NCBI GenBank assembly: GCA_902728285.1
Contig: CACVBU010000821.1
Location: 62,001 to 126,000 of the forward strand
Origin: Clytia hemisphaerica
Taxonomy: Eukaryota > Cnidaria > Hydrozoa > Leptothecata > Clytiidae
DNA: 64,000 nucleotides
Direction of reading: 5' to 3'
The notes beneath the pieces are model-generated. The model did not search any database and was not told where the DNA came from. It worked only from the letters and a program-made list of their open reading frames with translations. The position numbers and the translations under genes were made by a program. How positions within the stretch are numbered: the first letter of the stretch is position 1; the number at the start of each line of letters is the position of its first letter. Shown piece after piece: positions 9,401-17,957 of the stretch.

Positions 9401-10168
9401 GTACAAAAAAACTCTCCACTGTTTTTTTTCCCCAAAAGTCGATGATTTATTAAAGCCAGTGTCTCCAATGAAATTGGCTTATCAAAAAGAGGGAAATTTT
9501 CTCGTTCTTTTTTCTTCATCTCTTTCTTTGTCAATACGTCACTGAGGTTTTCTTTTTCATCTTCGCGGTTTTTTTTTGTTGTAAATTCTGTCTTCTGTTC
9601 TATACTTCGAGTTTCATGTTTTTTTTCCATCTCTACCTCACCCTCAAGTGCCTTGATAGGGGATTAGGGGATTGTGTTGGAAAAAATAGGCCATTTAGAA
9701 CAAAACAAGGGGGAATTCTCTTGGCAGCTAAAAATGTTTTCAAAATTAATAAACGACGGGGTTCTAATGATGGTACAAGTACACTTATCTTAATTCTTGC
9801 ACCAAAGATGACGCGGGTTAAGTTCGATTATTATATTAGGGTCAAATAAAGTAAATTGTCTGTCATTGCACCGTCAATTCGACATTTTGACACCAATCGT
9901 CCCATGTAAGCTCGGAGCCATTCCTTTTGTGACGTAAGGGTTGATAAATGCTTATCAACAAGAGCCAAGATACCTATCAATCCTTGTTCCAAAAAAACAG
10001 CAGGTTAGAGCGGGCTTAGAGCTTATCTGGGTTGAATGAAATCCATTGGCCGATTGCATTACGACGCCATTCAACCTATGTAAACTTGAACCCAAGCTTT
10101 TTGTGGCATAAGGGTTGATGAGGCCAATAAAACTGAAAATTGCTCCTGTGAGATCGTAGTCATGTAAT
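6406..10168. other. 3.8 kb without a recognised gene
   Basis: AT-rich non-coding sequence. The items seen are degenerate GGGAA..CCCCA-type repeats at about 7450-7680, a small foldback at 8951-9030, and two related blocks of about 55 bp at 9900-9950 and 10065-10125 sharing GTAA..AAGGGTTGAT. The last block is just downstream of MED21 and may be part of its 3' UTR. Confidence 0.4.
8951..9030. repeat. Small foldback repeat
   Basis: CTCTTTTAGGTTTCAAATAA and TTATTTGGAACCTAAGAGC pair as an imperfect inverted repeat around a G-rich loop. Probably a short MITE or a remnant of one. Confidence 0.55.
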
Positions 10169-10645
10169 TTAAGAGTCACTGATTTTACCACTAGTCCTGG
10201 AGCTAAGTAAATTATTAGCAATTTGCGATGAGGCTGACCTGATCTCTTCCAAAAGAGATTCTCCTTCAGCAACAGCTTTCTGCAGTTCTTCATAAGCAAC
10301 CTCATTTTCATTTTCAAGCTGTTTAAGGCTTTTCATTTGAAGTTCCGTGGTTGATTTCTCACTTGGTAAAGCATCTATTAAATGATCAATATCTTTGACA
10401 GTGCGTGCAATCATGGATGCGAAAAATTGGGAATAATTTTCTTCAGGTTGTGAAGGTTGTTGTGGATCAGGAGGATTGTTTGGATCTATTGGCTTGTTGT
10501 TTTCATTTGTTTGTTGTTGTGGAGGTTGTTGTTGCTGTTGTTGGTTATTCGGATGAGCAGTTTGCTGTATTACACCAATGCTATCACAAAAACACTCAGC
10601 CAATTTATTCACTTGATCTTGAAGTTGCGTCAAACGATCAGCCAT
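10169..10645 (-). CDS. MED21: Mediator complex subunit 21
   Basis: A 158-residue protein, complete in one exon. It begins MADRLTQLQDQVNKLAECFC and contains the conserved ARTVKDIDHLIDALPSE block (80-96) and a C-terminal coiled-coil helix, matching animal MED21, a subunit of the Mediator middle module that bridges transcription factors and RNA polymerase II. Animal MED21 is about 145 residues; the extra length is a Q/P/N-rich insert at about 32-66. The start at 10645 matches the conserved MADRL; a longer in-frame extension (to 10720) lies upstream of an AG acceptor at 10659-10660 and is not homologous. The 5' leader would be 13 nt of nearly pure A. Function is nuclear. Confidence comes from the match along the whole length. 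Confidence 0.95.
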   Translation of the reverse strand: MADRLTQLQDQVNKLAECFCDSIGVIQQTAHPNNQQQQQQPPQQQTNENNKPIDPNNPPDPQQPSQPEENYSQFFASMIARTVKDIDHLIDALPSEKSTTELQMKSLKQLENENEVAYEELQKAVAEGESLLEEIRSASSQIANNLLSSRTSGKISDS

Positions 10646-11259
10646 TTTTTTTTTATTTCTAAACTTTTTTTTGTATAACCTATATAATGAAAATAATGGA
10701 ATTTTAAATACGAGTGACAAATTTCATTTCCAAAAAATCATCAATTAAAATGCTGAAATGACAACGACTGTTATACTAAATATTGTCCAAGCATTATGTA
10801 ATGAACCCCCGGGTGACTCAAGCTACCTACCGTAGGTGCAGCCCTGAGGGGTACGTTTCTCAGGCAAAGTGCACTGTAAGGGTGTAAAAAGAAAGTTTTC
10901 AAGAAAATGCATCGTAAGAACCTTTTTTTCGCCCTAATTCGAAAAGTTTCCTCTACACTGTAAAGGGTCCAAATTCGTCCCGCACATACGGTAGTTATCA
11001 GATCGATTGTTTCCCCCGGACTATGGACAAGTTGCCAACAATGCAACAGCAAAGAAAATATTTGGGTAACCAAACGTATTAGTACAAAAAATGATGATTA
11101 TCATAAAATCAATATTTCATTACATAATAAGATTGATATTACGGGCTACATAATTAGTTTAAATACAAAATATATAAAACAAGTGATAAAATGAAAATGA
11201 TAATAAATAATGCTGTAACATGTTTATAAATGAATGAATGAGTAAAGTGAAATGAATAA

Positions 11260-11337
11260 AATGATAAAAATTAACAGAAGCATTTTTTTATTTTTGTTAA
11301 AAATAAAAAAAAATGCTTCTGTTAATTTTTATCATTA
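11260..11337. repeat. Near-perfect hairpin
   Basis: AATGATAAAAATTAACAGAA is followed, after a loop of about 6 nt, by its reverse complement. The arms are about 34 bp with at most one or two imperfections. It lies in the intergenic space upstream of MED21 (minus strand) and downstream of the first oxygenase paralogue. It could be a tiny foldback element or a transcribed hairpin. Confidence 0.8.
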
Positions 11338-11392
11338 AGTTTCTGGCCCGATTGAACATATTTTTACATATCGAAATGAATAAATGATTAAA

Positions 11393-11568
11393 CCTTTTTT
11401 TATAAGAAAAAACTATATAAGAACATTTTAAGGCTTTGCAGACTCTAAAACATTTCCGATTTCTTAGGAAAATGGACAAAAATACTCACAAAATGGTGAA
11501 AATAAGAGCATGTTAAAAACATTTTTAGGCTTAAAACTCCAAAAGTTAAGAACGTGTAAAAAAACGTG
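11393..11568. mobile_element. Family A MITE, short deletion copy
   Basis: The left part (TTTTTTTATAAGAAAAAACTATATAAGAAC) matches family A ends, and the right side ends in an ACGTG+TA border (TA at 11569-11570). Both ends are within 176 bp, so the interior is deleted. An extra AACGTGTAAAA precedes the final AAACGTGTA, a small duplicated end. Confidence 0.6.
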
Positions 11569-11967
11569 TAGAGCTGGTAATCACGAAAAACTTCCTGAAC
11601 GAAAAGATTGCGTTGACTAAAAAGAAAATCCCTTCCCGATTCTGTCATTCATAATGGCCACCACATTGAATGTCCCAAAAATTTTCAGTTTTAACCTTCC
11701 ACGGCCATTTTATACGGAATTTTATACAAAGGGAACTTTCCCAATCGAGAAAGTATACCAGTAATTAACAAAGGTAAACTACACTTCAAGTGCGACAAAG
11801 TCGATAATGTATACGTGACAAGTGAAATTAATTCAGCAATGTATAAAATATAATTTTACTGTTATATCGTAACAAATTGACGTTCGACAAATTCACACTC
11901 ATAACATTTCGGTTTGAGGGAAAATCAAATAATCGTTTTTCCATGAAATTGCTTTAATGAGAATTCT

Positions 11968-14106
11968 TCAACCAATCGTTGACGGTTTAATTTTGCTGAA
12001 GTCAGCAAGTAAGTACAACAATGGTGACATGGTCGATCGATCGAGTTTTCTGACGATGGTTGATCCTGGCTTCGGTACATTTGGAACATCAATTTTAGTA
12101 GCAGAATATGTTGGTGGAAATGTTTCACATTGAGAAAAGAAATCGTTGAAGAATTCATCTCGCGCCTCGTCAGTGTACGTTATACATTGAAATTCTTCTG
12201 ATTTCAAAGCATACAGATCTAATTCTGATTGAGAATTTGATCCCTCTGACGATTCAGGCTCTGGTATATCTTCTGTGTCGGGTGGTAACTCATTTTTACA
12301 GTATTCATAATATCTGTCAATAGCATTGAGAATATATCGTCCATGAAAGTCTCTTGACTTGTAAGATTTCCACTTGCCAATGTTTGAGAAGTAATCCTCA
12401 CAATCGTCATAGTCAGAATCAAGGCCAGAGCTGGATTCACCATCGGATTCACCACCAGATTCTTCATCATCAGATTCTCGACCAAGCCTCGTGACATGTG
12501 ATCTGATTTCAGATTCTACATCAATGCCTATATCATCTCGATCGAAATGTGTTGACATGAATTTCCTATCAACACTATGGTACAAATCTTCATTTGGATT
12601 CTTGTTAGCTTTTCTTTGAGCTACTTTGAAGATGGTACCGTGAACAGATTCCTCAGCAAATACACCATAAAGAAGATCTCTCAACTGTACAGTTGTTGCA
12701 CTCCTTGTTTCTCTATCATAATTTACCAAATAGTGTTTATCATTGGGTGCATTTCCGAGTAAACAAATTGAATGCACTGCTGCAACTTTAATGCATCTTT
12801 CCAGATTGGCTGTGACAAATTCTCCATTTTGAAATGAGAATTTGGTGAAAACTCCACTGTGGTAGTCAACAGTTGGCATGAATCTACTGGAAAGCACTTT
12901 CCGTTTTTCTGTATTCAAAGATGGAAAAACTTCACATAAGCTTTGTAAAGATTTGTCATCCTGCAGGTAGACCATGATCTTATGCCAAACCTCTTGAGAG
13001 AAAATGTTGAATGGGTTCGTTATAGGAGCAGATGAGTTGGTGGACAAAGTTGATATTTGTGAATTTGATATGGAATGGTCTTGAGAGATTGGTAATTCCT
13101 TTGGCAACACAGGTTCTGAGACAGCGTCAAAATGTTGTGGGTAGTTATACCTCAACGAGAGACTTTTCTCATAACATTCATTTGCTCTCTTATTGTCCTT
13201 TTCCATTTCAAATTGCTGTGCTTGGCGAAATAATTGTAAACATTTCTGATAATCATCAATCTCATCTTTGGGAGGGCAGAATCCCAATTTGACATCCACA
13301 CGTTCAACCATAATGTCTGTTTTGATGACAAATTTGTAACTTTTGTTTGGTGTAAGTTTACAACCTTCATGGATCAAGTTTTGTTTGAAAATGAGACCAC
13401 AACCAGTTTCTGGAGAGACAGAGAAACAGTCATACCCTGAACGTAAACTTCTATGTCTCTTGATTTCTTCCTTCACAGTGCATCCTTTGGTGTCAATAGA
13501 TGAGTCTTTTGGAACATAAAATTTTGTCTGTCCGCCACAAAAATCATCATTCAAATAAATGAGCATAGTATACAATGATCTCATATCACCATTGGGACAG
13601 AATGGAGCATCTCTGTGGGGACCGAAAAACTCTTTCCTTTTTCCACTGTATCTGTTCAAACGCATGGCTTGATTGACACAAGATAACTTCCAATGGCCTC
13701 TAGCGGCGTCGAAACCGAATGGATGAATTTGATCACTTTCAAGTTTGTTTATAAACTTCTCAGAAATATTATTCCAAAGAAAATCAGCAAATGTTTCATC
13801 AAATAAAACTAGTCTGGAATTGTTTCGTTCCTGTGCGTAACAACAAAGTTGCATGTTTAATGTATTTGCTTTACCAATGATCTCCTCACATTGTGATTCT
13901 GTCAAAAGGTTTCGCACCAAATAAATATCACTTGCAATTTCATCAATTTCTATGTCTGGTTTAACATCTGCCATCTTGTCACCAAGAAATCGAAAATCTT
14001 TTCCCCAATCAGTTGTACGTAAAGAAGTTTCTGCCAGGAGATATGGTTTTCCAATCATGTCAGGAGTGACATCATTTCTTATTATGTTTTTTACGTTCTT
14101 ATACAT
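11968..14106 (-). CDS. Oxygenase/F-box paralogue 1, C-terminally truncated
   Basis: A 712-residue protein and the first of five tandem paralogues. The N-terminal oxygenase domain keeps the iron ligands in PHRDAPFC and NLIHEG, GGQTKFY between them, and the lysine-rich YKFVIKTD strand. The helical hairpin (ECYEKSLSLRY region) and the F-box-like IFSQEVWHKIMVYLQDDKSL follow, then the unrecognised conserved domain (VNYDRETR..HSVDRKFM) and an acidic Ser/Asp/Glu stretch. Compared with paralogues 2, 3 and 5 it lacks about 30 residues holding the CxC..NCSxH motif and stops right after DFSKIK, losing the last roughly 100 residues including ACQC. A family A MITE begins 19 bp upstream of its splice acceptor (AG at 14121-14122). 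Either a shortened functional form or an early pseudogene; the oxygenase part is intact. Confidence 0.78.
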   Translation of the reverse strand: MYKNVKNIIRNDVTPDMIGKPYLLAETSLRTTDWGKDFRFLGDKMADVKPDIEIDEIASDIYLVRNLLTESQCEEIIGKANTLNMQLCCYAQERNNSRLVLFDETFADFLWNNISEKFINKLESDQIHPFGFDAARGHWKLSCVNQAMRLNRYSGKRKEFFGPHRDAPFCPNGDMRSLYTMLIYLNDDFCGGQTKFYVPKDSSIDTKGCTVKEEIKRHRSLRSGYDCFSVSPETGCGLIFKQNLIHEGCKLTPNKSYKFVIKTDIMVERVDVKLGFCPPKDEIDDYQKCLQLFRQAQQFEMEKDNKRANECYEKSLSLRYNYPQHFDAVSEPVLPKELPISQDHSISNSQISTLSTNSSAPITNPFNIFSQEVWHKIMVYLQDDKSLQSLCEVFPSLNTEKRKVLSSRFMPTVDYHSGVFTKFSFQNGEFVTANLERCIKVAAVHSICLLGNAPNDKHYLVNYDRETRSATTVQLRDLLYGVFAEESVHGTIFKVAQRKANKNPNEDLYHSVDRKFMSTHFDRDDIGIDVESEIRSHVTRLGRESDDEESGGESDGESSSGLDSDYDDCEDYFSNIGKWKSYKSRDFHGRYILNAIDRYYEYCKNELPPDTEDIPEPESSEGSNSQSELDLYALKSEEFQCITYTDEARDEFFNDFFSQCETFPPTYSATKIDVPNVPKPGSTIVRKLDRSTMSPLLYLLADFSKIKPSTIG

Positions 14107-14140
14107 TTTGTTTTATTTATCTAAAATGAAAAATAATATA

Positions 14141-14320
14141 CACGTTTTTTATAAGAACAAACTATATAAGAACATAAGGCTTTGATGGCCAAAATGTTAA
14201 GAACAAGTAAGAACATTTTAAGGCTTTGCGGACTCGAAAACACCCGATATTTTAGGAAAATGGGTAAAAAAATCACAAAATGGTGAAAAATAAGAACATA
14301 TTAAGAACATTTTTTAGGCT
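14141..14320 (+). mobile_element. Family A MITE, single-ended copy in the 5' flank of paralogue 1
   Basis: TA at 14139-14140 is followed by CACGTTTTTTATAAGAACAA and about 170 bp of family A sequence, then similarity stops near AGGCT at 14320. No second end is visible. It lies 35 bp upstream of the ATG of paralogue 1, so it must replace or form part of that gene's promoter or outron. Confidence 0.65.
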
Positions 14321-14561
14321 CTAATAATCTTTAAAATAAAATATAATTATATTTGGATAGTTTAAGGGATATTATTTCCACTGATTGGTGAAGATAGATA
14401 TCAACCTTTTGGCAGTTTGTTAAAAAAAGTTTTATTCGAAACTTGCTATCTACAATGTTTTGAGATAAAACTATTTACTGTGATATATATTTGAGTGAGC
14501 TACGAAAACAAAAAAACTGAAGCTTGTATGTGCAAATAGGATCATAAAACAAAATAATTCA

Positions 14562-17003
14562 TCATAGAGCAGTGATACCATCATACTCCGTATAGATATA
14601 AACTTCGTTTGAATCCTTTTTATTCGTTGCCACGACAACAGCAATGGTATCTAACATTGGATAGTTGGACAAATTGACATAATCATTAACTTTGTAATTT
14701 GGGAACATACACTGGCACGACGCATGATTGAAAGAAGAGAACACTTCTTCCATTTGCCTGATATTTACACGGTATGTTATCAACTCAAAATCTCCATCAT
14801 CACAAAAATGTTCAATCCATTGGGAAAATTGGTAAACTGAGTTCAAATAATCAGCAGCTAATTCTACCGCCAGTTTCGTTTTGCTGAAATTAGCAACAAT
14901 ACTATTAAAAAGATGAGTGGAGCAGTTTTCAGTCAATCTACTACCAACATCTGCAAAAACACAAACACAGCTCTCTCCTCTCATATCATCAATTGGTTTA
15001 TTTAGTTTTCGGAAGATTGCACAACTTGGTTCTAATGAGGTAGGAACATTCATCCTGGTTACATGATAGTTGTAATGGTCTTCAGGGACTAATTTTTCCA
15101 GTAGTTCGTTTCGTTGATCTTCTGGGTACGTAATACAATCATATAAACAAGCAGATGATTTATAATAATCAGCCTCGTCAGCTGACTTAGGTGGAAACTT
15201 ATTTCTACAATATCGGTAATAGTGGTCAAAACCATCTAAGGTTATACGATTGTGAAAATCTTTTATAGGATATGGTTTATCTTTGGCATTATTGTAGAAA
15301 TCTTTCTTCGTGAATTCATCAGTTTTTCCTTCTCGGTCACTTTCCTCAGAATCGCTGTACTCTTCATCATCACTGTCCTTATCATATATCGTGAGATGTG
15401 ATCTAATTTCAGATTTTAAATCAATACCAATATCATCTCGATCAAAATGTGTTGACATGAATTTCCTATCAACACTATGGTACAAATCTTCATTCGGATT
15501 CTTGTTAGCTTTTCTTTGAGCTACTTTGAAGAATGTTCCTTGGACAGGTTCCTCAGCAAACACCCCATAAAGAAGATCTTTCAATTGGGCTGTAGTAGCA
15601 TTTCTAGTTTCTCTATCATAATTCACCAAATAATGCGAATTTCTTTGCTCATTACCAAGTAAACACATTGAATAAACTGCTGAAACTTTAATACACCTTT
15701 CTAGATTTTCAGAAACAAACTTTCCATTTTGAAATGGGAATTTGGTGAAAATTCCACTATGATGGTCAACCTTTGGCACAAATTGATTGGACAAAATCTT
15801 CCTTCGCTCTGAGCTTAAAAAAGAAAAAACTTCACAAAGGCTTTGTAAAGCTTTGTCATGTTGCAGGTAGACCATAATTTTATGCCACACCTCTTGAGAA
15901 AAAATGTAGAAAGGATTTGTATTTGATGAGGTGGAGAGAGTTGATATTTGAGAGCAAGGTAAAGATTCTTGCGATTCTGCAACATTGTCAGTCAATAATT
16001 GTTCTCCTTTTTGATAAATACCACCATCAAGATTCTGAGGGTAGCAATACCTCAAAGAGAGACTTCGTTCATAACACTCGTTAGCTTTATCATAATTACG
16101 TCCCAATTCAAATTGTTGTGCTTGGCGAAATAATTGCAAACACTTCTTATTATCATCAAATTTTTCCTTAGGAGGGCAGAATCCAAGCTTTTTTCCAACC
16201 CGCTCAGTCATAATATCAGTTTTGATTACAAACTTGTAACTCTTTGGTGAAAGCTTGCATCCTTCATGAATCAGATTTTGTTTGAAAATAACTGCTTGCC
16301 CTGTCTTTGGTGCAATAATATGGCAGTCATATCCTGAACATAAACTTCTCTTTTACCTCCTCCTTTATAGTGCAGCCTTTAGTGACAATTGTTGTGTCTT
16401 TTGGAACATAAAATTTTGTCTGACCGCCACGAAAACCATCATTCAAATAGATGAGCATAGTATACAACGATCTTTTGTGACCATTGGGACAAAATGAAGC
16501 ATCTCTATGAGGAGCAAAAAATTCTTTCTTTTTTCCGCCATATCTATTCACTCAGGCGCATTGCTTGATTGACACAAGATAACTTCCAATGGCCCCTAGC
16601 TGCATCAAAGCCAAATGGATGAATACGAGCATCTCCGATTTGCTTTTCAAATTGGTTGGAAATATTATCCCAAAGAAAATCTGCAAATTCTTCATCAAAT
16701 AAAACTAATCGAGAATTCTTTCTTGTTTCATCATAGCAACATAACTGCAAGTTTAGATTTTCAGCTTTACCAATAATTTCTTTGCATTGAGGTTCAGTCA
16801 ACAAATTCTTCACCAAATAAATATCATTTGCAATTTTTGTCAATTTCTATGTCTGGTTTAACATCTGCCATCTTGTCATCAAGAAATCGAAAATCTTTTC
16901 CCCAATCAGTTGTACGTAAAGAAGTTTCTGCCAGGAGATATGGTTTTCCAATCATGTCAGGCGTGATGTTATTTCTTATTATGTTTTTCACATTGTTGTA
17001 CAT
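14562..17003 (-). pseudogene. Oxygenase/F-box paralogue 2, frameshifted
   Basis: The reading frame follows the paralogues from an ATG at 17003 to a normal C-terminus (ending YDGITAL at 14562) but breaks three times. By comparison with paralogue 1: a 1 nt insertion near 16838, a 4 nt insertion near 16551 (before NRYGGKKKEFF), and a small deletion near 16355 (between EEVK and RSLCSGYDC). The remaining long open segments are 14562-16211, 16327-16551 and 16544-16843. The HRD and IHEG ligands are still encoded, and so are the C-terminal CVCVF..NCSTH and CQCMFP motifs, so the breaks look recent. An AG acceptor (17019-17020) is retained 15 nt before the ATG. As written it cannot make the full protein. 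Confidence 0.85.
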
Positions 17004-17020
17004 TTTGGTTTCTTCTATCT

Positions 17021-17957
17021 AAAATATAAATATACATTATTAAAAAAGACCCAAAGACATTCAAATTCTCTCTTGTAGAAAAAATAAAAGTTAAAATAGT
17101 ACCTCGAGACCATGCATCCTTTTTCACAAGGCTCGTATTCAGGGAAAGGAAATAAAGCACACGAAAACATTTTCTATAACTTTATGACTATAAAAATAAT
17201 CTCTATATAGAACATTACGTGAAAAAAAAATATTGTAACATTAATACTTATCAAAACCACAATTGTTTAGAAGCTAAATAATAATTGTTATCAAGGACTG
17301 ACATCATCTACTTTTTCATGATTTTTGTTTGTGAAGCTTTTCAAGTGGTTTAAAATTATTTTCAAAATTTCAGCACACTTCCTACTATGGTACTGTATGG
17401 TGCTTCACAAACTAAGAAATAGTAGGCCTGATTGGTGTAATTACCGTGCAAATTTGGAACAAAGCAACAAATTTGGACCTAATACCCTATGGATTGATAT
17501 CAGAAGGGCGGCCCAGAAAAATTCTAAGGGTCGCCCTTATTTTTGGGCTCATTATTGAAAACCTAGGCTAAAGCCAAAGGGCCCAATTTATATGGAAATT
17601 TCAAACTCATTTTAGGCCAAAACAAATTATAGAATCTGAAAGCTCTCTAGAAAAGCTATATAGAAAAACTATATAGAAGACTTTTAAGCAAGTATGATCG
17701 ATTTCTGTACTGAACGGGAGTTATTTGATGAAGAAGTGGTGGTTTCCCCCTCGTTTTGGTCATAAATCGCTTATAAAATGACACTTCTACATCAAATAAC
17801 TCTCGTTCAGTACAGAAATTGGCCATACTTGCTTAAAAGTCTTCTACATAGTTTTTCGAGAGAAAAACACTTCTACCCCTTAATGGAGTCAATTCCAAAA
17901 AAAGACGCGCCTATCATTCAAATTTAACAATAGCTTAATAATAGTATATTAATGTGC
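17021..17957. other. Spacer between paralogues 2 and 3, with a foldback
   Basis: No gene is recognised. The 17663-17858 inverted repeat (listed separately) is the only clear structure. Confidence 0.5.
17663..17858. repeat. Foldback repeat of about 196 bp
   Basis: The arms, of about 80 nt, contain GAAGACTTTTAAGCAAGTAT and TTTCTGTACTGAACG..AGTTATTTGATG, with complements on the right around a loop (GTGGTTTCCCCCTCGTTTTG). Some mismatches exist. Likely a foldback MITE. Confidence 0.75.

Noticed and set aside
9370..9630. Lys/Glu-rich 86-residue minus-strand frame
   Set aside because: Low-complexity composition expected from AT-rich sequence, with no family resemblance and no conserved context.
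10646..10720. 25-residue N-terminal extension of MED21
   Set aside because: The conserved start MADRL is at 10645 and the extension lies across a likely splice acceptor.
10800..11060. GC-richer patch that might hold a tRNA-like or SINE sequence
   Set aside because: I could not find a convincing A-box/B-box pair or cloverleaf.
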